From JAHEKD01 sp965215945 (lineage in GTDB: Bacteria; Pseudomonadota; Gammaproteobacteria; Arenicellales; JAHEKD01): DNA of 64,000 bases. Both the position numbers and the translations under genes were made by a program. The stretch lies in contig CBDCFC010000051.1 in NCBI GenBank assembly GCA_965215945.1, positions 62,001 through 126,000 of the forward strand, given 5' to 3'. Under the pieces are notes generated by a model. It ran no database searches. It saw only the letters and a program-made list of their open reading frames with translations, and was not told the origin of the DNA. Positions 44,928-54,608 of this stretch are shown here, in pieces (position 1 is the stretch's first letter; every line of letters starts with the position of its first letter).

Positions 44928-46268
44928 CTAGCCAAGTATAGCTTTAACTGAATCGGTTAGAATGCCAATCATTTCATCAATCTGTGCCTCTGTTGAGACT
45001 ATGGGTGGCGCTAGGCAGTAAACATCATTACGTACTCTGCTGAATAACCCACGCTTGGTTGTCTCAGCAAGCACCTGTGGGCCGATTTTTTCACCGGCGT
45101 CGAACTCTTCTTTTGTGCTTTTATCTTTGACGATTTCAACTGCACACATTAGCCCTAGGCCACGTACATCCCCGACATGGGGGTGATCGGCAAGGGCTTC
45201 AGTCAGACCCTTGAGCATTCGTTCACCCTTGGTAGAGGCTTGGCCTGGAAAGTCCTCTTTGGTGACCACGTCAATCATGGCACAACCCACCGCACAACCC
45301 ACCGGATGGGCACTGTATGTATAGGCATGCATCCATAGATCGTCAGCCTTGTCTAACACATCGGCAATTTCATCGCTGACTCCGATTCCGCCCAAAGGAA
45401 AGTAACCCGATGTGATGGCTTTGGCGAACTGCATCATGTCAGGTTTAACGCCCCAATGTTCCAGCCCAAACATTTTGCCAGTGCGGCCAAACCCGGTAAT
45501 TACTTCGTCAGAAACCAATAGCACATCATATTGATCGCAAATTTCACGAATTCGTGGAAAGTAGTCATCCTGGGGCGGAATCACACCACCGGCTCCATGT
45601 ACCGGCTCAGCAATAAACATGGCAACACTGTCCGGTCCTTCTGCGAGTATGGCTTTTTCTAATTCATTGGCAGCGGCGATGCCCTGACTCACGTTTTCAG
45701 GTGCTTCATAGCGGTAGGGGTAGGGTGAAGGAATATGGGTAAATCCCTCAACCCGAGGCTCAAAGGCAGGCCAGTATGGCGCAATACCAGTAGCGCTCAT
45801 TGCTGCCAGGGTAACGCCGTGATAACCCCATTGGCGGGAAATGACTTTATATTTTCCCGGTTTGCCTATTTTCTTCCAGTAATAACGTGCCATTTTAAAA
45901 TTACTGTCGCTGGCTTCACCACCACCGGAAGTGAAAAAGAACCTGTTGATGTTAGGATAAGTAATAGCAGCGAGTTTTTCAGCAAGCTCGATTGCCGGTG
46001 GGTTGGTACTACCGCAATAGCCGGATGCATAGGCCATCTGATTCAGTTGATTTGTTGCTGCATCGATGAGCTCGTGTCGCCCGAATCCTGCTGTATTGCA
46101 CCAAAGGCCGGATAAGCCATCGAAATAGCGATTGCCGTCAGCATCAATCAAATAAATGTCTTCGCCGCCCGACCAGACCTTGCCGCCTGATTGCATGGCA
46201 CGGTTGTATAAAGGGTGAATCAGGTGATCTAAATCACGTTGTAATAATGCCGCTTGGCCGGATGCCAT
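44928..46268 (-). CDS. Class III (omega) aminotransferase
   Basis: A PLP enzyme of 446 residues. The cofactor region reads VSDEVITGFGRTGKMFGLEH near residue 235, with the Schiff-base Lys in MQFAKAITSGYFPLGG near 285. FFTSGGGEASDSNFKMARYY gives the phosphate-binding loop. The overall pattern matches omega-amino-acid:pyruvate or polyamine aminotransferases, but the amino donor cannot be fixed from sequence. GGAG precedes ATG at 8 bases. It is transcribed away from nhaA with no operon partner. Confidence 0.9.
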   Translation of the reverse strand: MASGQAALLQRDLDHLIHPLYNRAMQSGGKVWSGGEDIYLIDADGNRYFDGLSGLWCNTAGFGRHELIDAATNQLNQMAYASGYCGSTNPPAIELAEKLAAITYPNINRFFFTSGGGEASDSNFKMARYYWKKIGKPGKYKVISRQWGYHGVTLAAMSATGIAPYWPAFEPRVEGFTHIPSPYPYRYEAPENVSQGIAAANELEKAILAEGPDSVAMFIAEPVHGAGGVIPPQDDYFPRIREICDQYDVLLVSDEVITGFGRTGKMFGLEHWGVKPDMMQFAKAITSGYFPLGGIGVSDEIADVLDKADDLWMHAYTYSAHPVGCAVGCAMIDVVTKEDFPGQASTKGERMLKGLTEALADHPHVGDVRGLGLMCAVEIVKDKSTKEEFDAGEKIGPQVLAETTKRGLFSRVRNDVYCLAPPIVSTEAQIDEMIGILTDSVKAILG

Positions 46269-46454
46269 ATTGTATTCTCCGCGTGAGTATTAATACGCCT
46301 AGCTTAACGCTGATTATTCGAAAATCAATAGTCGAGAAATTTTTCTTATGGTTTGATAAATACCAAATACAAGTCAGGTTTGCGGTTAAGGCACTTTGGA
46401 TCGGCAATTAGCAATGCTATTATTTATGGAATCACTGCAGCCAGAGGAGACATT

Positions 46455-47645
46455 ATGAACCACAATGATGACCCAATGATCAGCGTTTCCGCCAGTGAAT
46501 ATTGGTTGTCACAACAACGTCAGTCTTACTGGTGTTTGATTTCACTGTTTCTGGTCATATTGATTGGTATCGCTGGTCTTTACCCTGATCGTTTTGATTT
46601 TGGTCAGTCAACTATTTTCTTAAATGATCTTGCCTACATATGGATACACTGGGCGTTTCCGTTTTTCTTTTTCTTGGTTACGCTCGAGGCTAGGCGGGAA
46701 GTTATATCCAGGCAAGGTGAACTGAACGGTAAAAAAGCACTTGCTCCGATCATCATGGCGATTGGGGGCATGATTATACCGTGGCTAGTATTTGGCTTGG
46801 TGACGGGTAGTGTTGCGCCAGAAAAAGGTTCATTTATACCCATGGCAACAGACATTGCTTTTGTTGTATTAGCCATGACTATTGCTAACGCCTCGCATAA
46901 ACTGCGGGCAACACTACTGGCGCTGGCAATTGCCGATGACATCGGTGGAATTATACTAATGGCGATATTTTTTAATGCCTGGGGATTAAGCCAGATACTG
47001 ACCTCAGTGGCCATGCTTGTTCTGATTTATATATGTAATCGCTATCAAACTGCACTCGATAAATTTTGGTTGTACCGGCAAGCGTTCACCTGGGTGATTA
47101 TCTGTCTTTTCTGGGTCTGGGTTTTAAACAAGGTGCACCTACACCCCAGTCTTGCCGGTGTGTTTACTGCGTTGGTAGTGCCATATCATCCTGGTTCGGA
47201 CCGGCTAAAGAAATCAGGTGCACTACGGGATTCTGTTTATCATGTGCTGGAGCAGGCAGGTTTAAATGTGCCAGTTAACTGGTTGGTTATTCCAGGTTTT
47301 ATTATGCTTTCGGTCGTTATTAAACCTGATTCGTTGCAAGGAGCCTGGTTTACTACAGAATCAGTTGGAGTATTTCTCGGGTTTGTAGTTGGTAAAACAG
47401 CAGGGGTATTTTTCGCAGGTTTATTGGTAATGAAACTTGTCAATAAATTACCGGCCAAATCCTATGCGGAATTATTCTTCGGCAGTGTCATGTGTGGCAT
47501 GGGTTTGACTGTCGCTTTGTTTTTTTCTGGTTTGAGCACAGGTATTAATCAAACATCGGCTACGATTGCCATTTTATTAGCATCTGCATTATGCGGTGTT
47601 GTCGGTACAGTTGGTGTGTATCGAGTAAACCGTAGTCGTGAATAA
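46455..47645 (+). CDS. nhaA: Na+/H+ antiporter NhaA
   Basis: Exchanges cytoplasmic Na+ for protons, giving salt and pH tolerance. ATG 46455 has AGAGGAG upstream; a start at 46353 is unlikely. The transporting aspartates are in IPMATDIAFVV and ALAIADDIGGIIL. About twelve membrane segments are seen, 396 residues in all. The N-terminal tail is longer and more acidic than in E. coli. A stand-alone gene, compatible with a saline habitat. Confidence 0.93.
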   Translation: MNHNDDPMISVSASEYWLSQQRQSYWCLISLFLVILIGIAGLYPDRFDFGQSTIFLNDLAYIWIHWAFPFFFFLVTLEARREVISRQGELNGKKALAPIIMAIGGMIIPWLVFGLVTGSVAPEKGSFIPMATDIAFVVLAMTIANASHKLRATLLALAIADDIGGIILMAIFFNAWGLSQILTSVAMLVLIYICNRYQTALDKFWLYRQAFTWVIICLFWVWVLNKVHLHPSLAGVFTALVVPYHPGSDRLKKSGALRDSVYHVLEQAGLNVPVNWLVIPGFIMLSVVIKPDSLQGAWFTTESVGVFLGFVVGKTAGVFFAGLLVMKLVNKLPAKSYAELFFGSVMCGMGLTVALFFSGLSTGINQTSATIAILLASALCGVVGTVGVYRVNRSRE

Positions 47646-47730
47646 GCGAACCTAAACACATGGCCTGCTGTGTCGATAGAAACATGTGTCTGAAAAAAAT
47701 ATAATACGGCTATCCAATAATAGGTAAAAA

Positions 47731-48525
47731 ATGATGGAATTATTTACAGTTGATAATCTAGTCTCACTCATAATGTTGATCATGCTGCAGGCGGTACTGG
47801 GCTTTGATAATTTGCTTTATATAACACTTGAATCCAAACGGGTTGAAGGTGCGGACAAACAAGCCATGGTGAGACGTTGGGGTATTGGTATTGCCGTTGT
47901 TGCACGCATTATCCTGTTATTCATATTAATGAAAATGGTGCAATATTTTCAGGATCCGGTGTTTTCATTTAAGCGGGAAGGATTGATAACAGGCACATTC
48001 AATTTCCACAGCATTATTGTCTTATTTGGCGGTGTTTTTATTCTTTATACTGCAGTTAAAGAAATCTATCACATGATTTCAGTGGAAGATTTAGAGCACG
48101 AAAGTACAGGCGGTAAGCGCTCGGTATTTTCGGCGTTATTTTTAATTATCAGCATGAATCTGGTGTTTTCTTTTGACTCGATCTTAAGTGCCATGGCTTT
48201 GAGTGATGTCTTTGCCGTCATGGCGACGGCAATAATCATTGGTGGTGTGCTGATGATTTGGCTTTCGGATAGAGTTGCCAGCTTCCTGGAAAAAAACAGA
48301 ATGTATGAAGTACTGGGCCTTTTCATCCTTTTTATCGTCGGTATCATGCTGTTGTCCGAAGGCGGCCATCTGGCGCATTTAAAGTTGTTTGGCAATGAAA
48401 TTACGCCCATGTCCAAAACGACTTTTTATTTCGTGATTTTTGTACTAGTCTGTGTGGATATTGTTCAATCCCGCTATCAAAAGAAATTGATCAACAGGCA
48501 AACTCATGCACTAAACACCGGTTAA
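47731..48525 (+). CDS. TerC-family membrane protein
   Basis: A 264-residue integral membrane protein with about seven spans. VLGFDNLLYITLESKRV near the N-terminus and LVFSFDSILSAMALSD near 150 hold the paired acidic motifs of the TerC family. Relatives export metals such as Mn2+ (Alx, MeeF) or act in tellurite resistance; the substrate is not evident. It follows nhaA by 85 bases and could share its transcript. Confidence 0.87.
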   Translation: MMELFTVDNLVSLIMLIMLQAVLGFDNLLYITLESKRVEGADKQAMVRRWGIGIAVVARIILLFILMKMVQYFQDPVFSFKREGLITGTFNFHSIIVLFGGVFILYTAVKEIYHMISVEDLEHESTGGKRSVFSALFLIISMNLVFSFDSILSAMALSDVFAVMATAIIIGGVLMIWLSDRVASFLEKNRMYEVLGLFILFIVGIMLLSEGGHLAHLKLFGNEITPMSKTTFYFVIFVLVCVDIVQSRYQKKLINRQTHALNTG

Positions 48526-48615
48526 TCGGTGAATGAATCAAAATTTAACATTCTGATCATAATTTAGACATACTAAGCGGTTATTATCTCCCTCAAAGAA
48601 AACACGCAGGGTAAA

Positions 48616-49455
48616 TTGTTGCAGCATTGGTTCTTACACGCCGGATTTGTGCTGGTGAGTTTAATATTGACTTTGGCAGTCAAAAATCTTAACCCGCCAA
48701 AGCTTGATTATCAGGTTGAGCTGATTGCAACAATTGATTGTGTTAACGCCAACTTGTCAGGTATCACCTACAATCCCCAAGCACATACTTTTTTCATTAT
48801 TACCAACGCTCCCGAGCAGCTGGTCGAAATTTCACCGCTGGGCGACTGCCTTAAGACTATTGATTTAAAAGGTTTTGAAGATACCGAGGATGTGTTCTAT
48901 CTGGCGCAGGACAAATTTTTAATTGTCGAAGAACGCAAACAGGCGCTTAACTATGTTGAAATAAAACAGGGCCAAGTTATTAATTCAAAAAGTCTGATTT
49001 TAAACATAGATGATTACTCGAATACTGGTCTGGAGGGAGTGACCTATAATGCTGAATCCAACTCAATTTACCTGGTTAACGAGCGGCCACAAAAAATAAT
49101 CAGAATAGCCGGTTGGAATGCAGAAAAATCTGTCGGTCAGATTGAAACTGTCCGCTCATTCTGGTCAAAAGCGCTCATGGATGACTATTCCGCTATTACC
49201 AATATAAAAGATGGGTTGCTAGTGTTAAGCCATGAATCAAACCGGTTGCTGAAACTCGATTATCAGGGGTCGGTTCAGGGCAGCCTGGAATTAATTAGCG
49301 AATACGATTCGCATCAATCGGTGGTGCAACCTGAGGGAGTGGCGATGGATCACAATGAGAATATTTATATCGTCAGCGAGCCTAATCATTTACATGTCTA
49401 TAAGAAAAAGCCAGCGGCGGGTGCTGGCTTTTCGGCATTTGCTTTAGAATATTAA
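48616..49455 (+). CDS. YjiK/SdiA-regulated family beta-propeller protein
   Basis: A 279-residue protein with an N-terminal membrane anchor (about 8-22) and a six-bladed-propeller-like periplasmic part (LSGITYNPQAHTFFIITNAP, GLEGVTYNAESNSIYLVNER, QPEGVAMDHNENIYIVSEP are repeated blades). The start is a TTG at 48616 with AGGG before it. The last 11-16 codons are the arms of a hairpin terminator, so the original stop was probably near the Lys-rich segment after YIVSEPNHLHVYKK. The function of the family is unknown. Confidence 0.83.
   Translation: MLQHWFLHAGFVLVSLILTLAVKNLNPPKLDYQVELIATIDCVNANLSGITYNPQAHTFFIITNAPEQLVEISPLGDCLKTIDLKGFEDTEDVFYLAQDKFLIVEERKQALNYVEIKQGQVINSKSLILNIDDYSNTGLEGVTYNAESNSIYLVNERPQKIIRIAGWNAEKSVGQIETVRSFWSKALMDDYSAITNIKDGLLVLSHESNRLLKLDYQGSVQGSLELISEYDSHQSVVQPEGVAMDHNENIYIVSEPNHLHVYKKKPAAGAGFSAFALEY
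49406..49432. terminator. Bidirectional terminator between the YjiK-like gene and ppa
   Basis: AAAAGCCAGC (49406-49415), loop GGCGGGT, GCTGGCTTTT (49423-49432). Ten paired bases with A/T ends serve both convergent genes. It lies within the present YjiK-like reading frame. Confidence 0.85.
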
Positions 49456-49985
49456 ATCTCTTTTTGATAACGCTTGATCGAATCGGTGATTTCTTTTTCG
49501 GCGGCCTGAAGATTCTCCCATCCGGTTACTTTGACCCATTTCCCTTCTTCTAAATCCTTATAGTGTTCAAAGAAGTGGGTAATTTTTTGCAATAATTCTT
49601 GGGGTAAATCATCGATTGATTTGACTTTATCGTAATGCTTAGTGATTTTACTCACCGGCACCGCAACCAGCTTGGAATCCTCGCCGGCTTCATCTTCCAT
49701 GTTTAATACGCCTAGCGGACGGCAACTGACAATGCAACCGGGCTGTAATGGAATTGGTGTAACGACTAATACGTCTGCCGGGTCGCCATCACCGCATAAG
49801 GTTTGAGGTATATATCCATAATTGCAGGGATAGTGCATTGCTGTAGACATTAAACGATCAACCATCAATGCACCACTGTATTTATCGACTTCATATTTTA
49901 CGGGTAAGGCATTGGCGGCAATTTCAATGACAACACTTATGTCGTTAGGAATATCTTTGCCCGGTTCAATATCACGATAGCTCAT
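49452..49985 (-). CDS. ppa: Inorganic pyrophosphatase
   Basis: Hydrolyses pyrophosphate from biosynthesis. The type I signature GDGDPADVLVVTP lies near residue 65, PVKYEVDKYSGALMVDR near 25 and AMHYPCNYGYIP near 45 give further substrate ligands. ATG 49985 fits AAAGG spacing and gives 177 residues; a 14-codon extension is unlikely. Because the window also encodes a PPi-type phosphofructokinase, pyrophosphate has two competing fates in this cell. Confidence 0.95.
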   Translation of the reverse strand: MSYRDIEPGKDIPNDISVVIEIAANALPVKYEVDKYSGALMVDRLMSTAMHYPCNYGYIPQTLCGDGDPADVLVVTPIPLQPGCIVSCRPLGVLNMEDEAGEDSKLVAVPVSKITKHYDKVKSIDDLPQELLQKITHFFEHYKDLEEGKWVKVTGWENLQAAEKEITDSIKRYQKEI

Positions 49986-50053
49986 TATCACTTGCCTTTT
50001 TAAAATTACTCGCGCCGGATTATACACATTTAACGGATCAAAATTAATAATTG

Positions 50054-50632
50054 CTAGCTATACCGGCTATTAGTAGTGCGTGGGATTAAGGTAAAAGCGG
50101 CAATTACACCGGCTACTAAACCACTTATATGGCCTTCCCAGGAAATACTGGGAGCGAAAGGCATTATCCCCTTCAATAAAGAAGTACCATAAACAAACAT
50201 TACAATGCCGCTAATAATCAGAGAAACCAATCGTTTTTCAAGCAGACCGGCAACCACTAAAAAACTGGCCAGGCCAAAAACCAATAAGCTTGCTCCAACA
50301 TGTAATAAAGGTCGACCGATAACCCATAACACCGCACCACCTATCAGACAGATGGCCAGTACAATCGATACGGAATTCGCTCTCGAACCTGCTAACAGCA
50401 TTAATAACACCAATAACGGTACCGAGTTACTCAGCAAATGATGCCAGCTACCATGTAAAAAATGCATACCGACAATGCCAACCAGGCCACCCAGATCACG
50501 GGGAACCAATCCCAGTTGTTCCAATGGTAAGAAAATATCTGCGATGAAGACCAACCAGATTACAACAATAAAACTTAATATCCAGTTAATTTCCTCACCT
50601 ATGTGGTGTTGGTTTGATGTATTTCGATCCAT
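50054..50632 (-). CDS. Rhomboid-family intramembrane serine protease
   Basis: A 192-residue membrane protein with about six spans. WHHLLSNSVPLLVL supplies the conserved His/Asn region, HVGASLLVFGL the nucleophile Ser in GxS form, and WEGHISGLVAG the catalytic His. All parts of the Ser-His dyad are in order. The substrate is unknown. It precedes ppa on the same strand, 68 bases away, and diverges from the macrodomain gene with 40 bases between. Confidence 0.87.
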   Translation of the reverse strand: MDRNTSNQHHIGEEINWILSFIVVIWLVFIADIFLPLEQLGLVPRDLGGLVGIVGMHFLHGSWHHLLSNSVPLLVLLMLLAGSRANSVSIVLAICLIGGAVLWVIGRPLLHVGASLLVFGLASFLVVAGLLEKRLVSLIISGIVMFVYGTSLLKGIMPFAPSISWEGHISGLVAGVIAAFTLIPRTTNSRYS

Positions 50633-50672
50633 AATAAGAAAAATTAATCTGGGCTAATGGTATCATCAATTT

Positions 50673-51188
50673 ATGACTAGGATAGATATCCACCAGGGAG
50701 ACATAACCCGGCAACAAGTCGATGTGATTGTGAATGCAGCTAACCGACGGTTACTCGGTGGCGGTGGTGTTGATGGCGCAATCCACAGAGCAGGTGGCGC
50801 GCAGATCATGGCCGAATGCGACCAAATACGCCAGCAACAAGGTAGATGTCCGGTAGGTCAGGCCGTTATCACCACGGCTGGCAACTTATTGGCAAAATAC
50901 GTCATTCACACTGTTGGTCCAATTTGGAATGGAGGTAACGATAATGAAACAGAATTACTACAAGGCTGCTATCTAAACTCACTAGCTTTAGCAGAGAAAC
51001 ACGATCTTAGTTCGATTGCTTTCCCGAACATCAGCACCGGTGTGTATGGTTACCCTAAAGATTTAGCGGCTGAAATTGCAGTCGCGACTGTAAAAAGTTT
51101 TACAGCAAAAGCAGATTCAATTGTCGAACAAATTATTTTTGTCTGTTTTGATGATGAAAACTATTCGCTCTACAAAGCGTTGTTATAG
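50673..51188 (+). CDS. Macrodomain protein (O-acetyl-ADP-ribose deacetylase type)
   Basis: A 171-residue single macrodomain, resembling E. coli YmdB. DVIVNAANRRLLGGGGVDGAIHRAGG is split by the family signature (NAANRRLLGGGGVDGAIHRA), and SIAFPNISTGVYGYPKDLAA gives the second ADP-ribose-binding loop. Such enzymes remove ADP-ribose or acetyl groups from ADP-ribose derivatives. It lies just ahead of the phyH-cmoA run (45 bases) and might share a transcript with it. Confidence 0.93.
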   Translation: MTRIDIHQGDITRQQVDVIVNAANRRLLGGGGVDGAIHRAGGAQIMAECDQIRQQQGRCPVGQAVITTAGNLLAKYVIHTVGPIWNGGNDNETELLQGCYLNSLALAEKHDLSSIAFPNISTGVYGYPKDLAAEIAVATVKSFTAKADSIVEQIIFVCFDDENYSLYKALL

Positions 51189-51233
51189 CTTCTCAGTTGC
51201 CCATGAGTATCAGGTCATCCTTGGCTCGTTAAC

Positions 51234-52004
51234 ATGGCTAATCCAATGAAAGAGCACTTCCCAGATTCGGCAGAATTTTTTCGGCAAAATGGTTACTTGA
51301 TTAAGCGAGTCATGCTGTCAGGTTCAATACTTGAAGCGATTCAAAAAGATGCTAAAAAAATGGTTGAACAGGCTGAGTCGCCAGTTGAATATGAAGCGGA
51401 TGTTCATTATGAAGGTGCCCCGGAATCACGCCAGGCAGAAGGGGGGCAAACGATCAGGCGTTTTCTGCAAGTATTTGATCGCTGTGAGGAATTTAAGCAG
51501 TTTGGAAAAAGCAATGAAGTAAAAGCTGTATTGTCAGAATTGATGGGTGATGAAATTTATTTAGTGCGTAGTCATCATAACAGCTTGATGACCAAAGAGC
51601 CCAAATATAGTTCCCAAACCCACTGGCATCGTGACATTCGTTACTGGAATTATGATCATGAAAATTTGGTTTCGGTTTGGTTGGCATTGGGAGACGAGAC
51701 CAGAGATAACGGTGCTTTAATGTTGATTCCAGGGACTCATCGGGTCGAATTTGAACGACAAAATTTTGATGAAGCGTTATTTTTTCGAAAAGATTTACCC
51801 GAAAATCAGGCTTTGATCGATTCAGCCGTTATGGCGGAACTGGCAGCCGGTGATGTCCTGTTTTTTCATTGTCGAACATTGCATGCTGCTAGTAATAACA
51901 AAACCGATCAAACCAAATTATCGTTGGTTTATACATATCGTCCGGCAACCACAAAACCATTACCAGAAAGCCGCTCGTCTGCTTACCCGGATGAAAAGAT
52001 TTAA
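51234..52004 (+). CDS. Phytanoyl-CoA dioxygenase (PhyH)-like Fe(II)/2OG oxygenase
   Basis: A 256-residue non-haem iron oxygenase. Iron ligands appear in THWHRDIRYWNYD (HxD) and FFHCRTLHAASNN (distal His region), with the 2-oxoglutarate Arg plausibly in YTYRPATTK. LMLIPGTHRVEF is typical of the PhyH family. It ends 2 bases before cmoA, so it is translationally close to the tRNA-modifying genes. The substrate cannot be named; family members hydroxylate varied small molecules. Confidence 0.85.
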   Translation: MANPMKEHFPDSAEFFRQNGYLIKRVMLSGSILEAIQKDAKKMVEQAESPVEYEADVHYEGAPESRQAEGGQTIRRFLQVFDRCEEFKQFGKSNEVKAVLSELMGDEIYLVRSHHNSLMTKEPKYSSQTHWHRDIRYWNYDHENLVSVWLALGDETRDNGALMLIPGTHRVEFERQNFDEALFFRKDLPENQALIDSAVMAELAAGDVLFFHCRTLHAASNNKTDQTKLSLVYTYRPATTKPLPESRSSAYPDEKI

Positions 52005-52006
52005 TC

Positions 52007-52744
52007 GTGCCCGATAAATTCAACAAAGATGAAATCTATGCTTCGCCGTTGGCAGAATTAGTAGATTTTACCTTTGATGAAAAAACTGTCGCTGTGTTTC
52101 CTAACATGATTAACCGTTCCGTTCCGGGTTATGGGTTAATGCAATCTTTAACGGGCTTGGTCGCTAGTCAAAAAGTAGTAAAACAAAGTAGTGTTTATGA
52201 CTTGGGTTGTTCGCTGGGAGCTTCATCGCTGTCGGTGATTAACAGTGTTGAGCATAATGATTATCAATTGATTCTGGTTGATCAATCTCAATCTATGATT
52301 GATCATTGCCAGCAACTTCTCGAACAAAGCCAAACTGATATAAGCATTGAATTCTGGCAAAAGGATATATGTGAGGTTGAAATAAATAATGCTTCAATGG
52401 TGATGCTGAATTTAGTGTTGCAGTTTTTACCAATAGAGAATCGGCAATTTGTCATCGATAGAATCTATGCTGGTTTAAATGCAGCAGGTGTATTATTGTT
52501 AACTGAGAAAACTGAAGCGATAAATAAGTTAGAACAAAAAACCATCGATACACTTTATAGCGATTTCAAAAAGCGTAGCGGTTATAGCGAGCTTGAAATC
52601 AGTCAGAAAAGGCAAGCTTTGGAAAACGTAATGCGCGTCGAATCTGTTGATAACCATCATCAGCGCTTGCTCAAAGCGGGCTTCCCAACAGTTGTGCCGA
52701 TTATGCAGGCGTTGAATTTTGTGACTTTGCTGGCTGTCAAATGA
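52007..52744 (+). CDS. cmoA: Carboxy-SAM synthase CmoA
   Basis: Makes carboxy-S-adenosylmethionine from SAM and prephenate for wobble-uridine modification. A GTG start 2 bases after phyH. DLGCSLGASSLSVI is the SAM loop near residue 65, and LVDQSQSMIDHCQQ and MLNLVLQFLPIENR follow the family pattern. The 245 residues are normal. It overlaps cmoB by 4 bases (ATGA). Confidence 0.94.
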   Translation: MPDKFNKDEIYASPLAELVDFTFDEKTVAVFPNMINRSVPGYGLMQSLTGLVASQKVVKQSSVYDLGCSLGASSLSVINSVEHNDYQLILVDQSQSMIDHCQQLLEQSQTDISIEFWQKDICEVEINNASMVMLNLVLQFLPIENRQFVIDRIYAGLNAAGVLLLTEKTEAINKLEQKTIDTLYSDFKKRSGYSELEISQKRQALENVMRVESVDNHHQRLLKAGFPTVVPIMQALNFVTLLAVK

Positions 52745-53706
52745 GTGCATTAATTGATTTAGAAAAACTGTCCGGATTTTTAAATCAGTATGATTTATCT
52801 GAGTTTGAAGCTGAGATAATCAGTGCTTGCAAAGCGTCGAATGCGAATCGCCACGGCGGTTTGGAACGTTGGTTAGCCGTGCTCAATAATTTGCCTGATT
52901 TAAGGGCCGACAAAATTAATTTGTTTAACGGCGTTAAACTGCAGAATGCAGATTGCGGCACACACCAAAAAAAAATTTTAAAACAACAACTGCTCGAGCT
53001 TTCTCCTTGGCGTAAAGGGCCATTTGATTTGTTTGGTATTAATATTGATACAGAATGGCGTAGTGATCTGAAGTGGCAACGACTCGTCGATAAGATCGAT
53101 CTCAAAGATAAACGAATTCTTGATGTGGGCTGTGGTAATGGCTATTACATGTTTCGAATGCTGGGTGCAGGTGCCAAATTTATCATTGGAGTTGATCCTG
53201 TGCCGTTATATGTCGTGCAGTTTAAAGCCATAAATAGATTTCTACGGGCAAGTCAATTGCAAGTGTTGCCAATTGGCTTAGAAGCATTACCCGTGATGCC
53301 GGTGTTTGAAACTGTATTTTCTATGGGTGTGCTTTATCATCGTCGCAATTCAATTGATCATCTTAAAGACTTGCATAGCATGTTGGTTCCAGGTGGTGAG
53401 TTGGTGTTGGAAACGTTAGTGCTTGAAGGCAATGAAGAAAATGAGCTGATTCCTGAAGATCGTTATGCTGGGATGAAGAACGTCTGGTCGATTCCAACAA
53501 TCCCAACGTTGTCAAATTGGTTAGTGCAAACGGATTTTAAAGGCATAGAAGTTCTAAATCGTACCGTGACCACACTCGATGAGCAGCGACAAACTGAATG
53601 GATGCGTTCGCACTCCCTCAATCAATTTTTAAATCAAGACGACCAGAGTCTAACGATTGAAGGCTATCCCGCACCATTGCGAGCGATGATTACATGCCAT
53701 AGTTAA
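52741..53706 (+). CDS. cmoB: tRNA U34 carboxymethyltransferase CmoB
   Basis: Transfers the carboxymethyl group from carboxy-SAM to 5-hydroxyuridine-34, giving cmo5U in wobble positions. WRSDLKWQRLVDKIDLKDKR and the SAM loop LDVGCGNGYYMFRMLGAGA near residue 125 are typical, as is MGVLYHRRNSIDHL. At 321 residues it is full length. Its stop overlaps the next start in TAATG, placing a transporter in the same operon. Confidence 0.95.
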   Translation: MSALIDLEKLSGFLNQYDLSEFEAEIISACKASNANRHGGLERWLAVLNNLPDLRADKINLFNGVKLQNADCGTHQKKILKQQLLELSPWRKGPFDLFGINIDTEWRSDLKWQRLVDKIDLKDKRILDVGCGNGYYMFRMLGAGAKFIIGVDPVPLYVVQFKAINRFLRASQLQVLPIGLEALPVMPVFETVFSMGVLYHRRNSIDHLKDLHSMLVPGGELVLETLVLEGNEENELIPEDRYAGMKNVWSIPTIPTLSNWLVQTDFKGIEVLNRTVTTLDEQRQTEWMRSHSLNQFLNQDDQSLTIEGYPAPLRAMITCHS

Positions 53707-54608
53707 TGACTTGGATTCTGCTGACTTTATTAGCTGCACTGATGCAAGCAGTGCGAACAGCGGGGCAGAAACGTCTGGCAGAATCGATAGATGTAGTCAT
53801 TGTTAGTTGGGTCCGTTTTTTATTTGGACTACCGTTTGCATTAATTTTTTTCTTTTGGTTAGTTCCAAAAGAGCTTTCACTTGTTGCGTTGCCGCCTAAA
53901 TATTGGCTATATATTTCAGTCATTGCACTGAGCCAATTAATCGCCACCTTAATGGCTGTAGTTCTTTTAGGGCGGCGTAATTTTGCTATTGGTTCCACAT
54001 TAGTCAAATCCGAGGTAATCTTTACCGCTTTACTGGGGTTGGTGTTGTTCGCTGAATATTTAAGTGTTTTAGCCTGGCTGGCTGTATTGCTGGGCATTAT
54101 CGGCTTATTTGTTTCCTCATTAGGTAAATTCAAATTATCGCTGACCGATATTTTAACCAAACTTGATTCCAAGTCGGCCTTGTTAGGCCTGGGTGGGGGA
54201 GTATTATTTGGGGTGGCGTCCGTGTTTATCCGCCAGGCAAATTTATTATTAGATTCGTTGGACGCGCCGCTGAGCCAGGCCGTGATTACCTTAACTTGCG
54301 TTCTCGCATTGCAAACCTTAATCGGCGGGATATTCGTTTTACTAACGCGGATCAGTCAAATTAAATCGATCAATCAAAATATATCCGCGTGTGTTTTTAT
54401 CGGTTTGACCTCAATGCTGGGTTCGTTTGGCTGGTTTGGTGCTTATGCCCTGCAAAATGCAGCCTATGTCAAAACCCTGGGTCAAATTGAATTCCTGTTT
54501 ACCCTGTTGTTGACCTGGTTTTATTTCAACGAGAAAATTGAACAGCATGAGTATTTAGCCATGGTTTTGATTGTGATATCTGCTTTATTAATTGTCTGGA
54601 GTAAGTAA
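53706..54608 (+). CDS. EamA/DMT-family transporter
   Basis: A 300-residue membrane protein with ten predicted spans in two homologous halves (ALMQAVRTAGQKRLAESIDV at the start; GLTSMLGSFGWFGAYALQN in the second half). DMT proteins move small metabolites across the inner membrane; the substrate is not evident. It is coupled to both neighbours by 1-base TAATG overlaps. Confidence 0.88.
   Translation: MTWILLTLLAALMQAVRTAGQKRLAESIDVVIVSWVRFLFGLPFALIFFFWLVPKELSLVALPPKYWLYISVIALSQLIATLMAVVLLGRRNFAIGSTLVKSEVIFTALLGLVLFAEYLSVLAWLAVLLGIIGLFVSSLGKFKLSLTDILTKLDSKSALLGLGGGVLFGVASVFIRQANLLLDSLDAPLSQAVITLTCVLALQTLIGGIFVLLTRISQIKSINQNISACVFIGLTSMLGSFGWFGAYALQNAAYVKTLGQIEFLFTLLLTWFYFNEKIEQHEYLAMVLIVISALLIVWSK

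Noticed and set aside
53690..54172. 160-codon minus-strand frame opposite the EamA gene
   Set aside because: Lies fully within the reverse complement of a supported transporter gene; Lys/Thr/Asn-rich composition is a reading-frame shadow.
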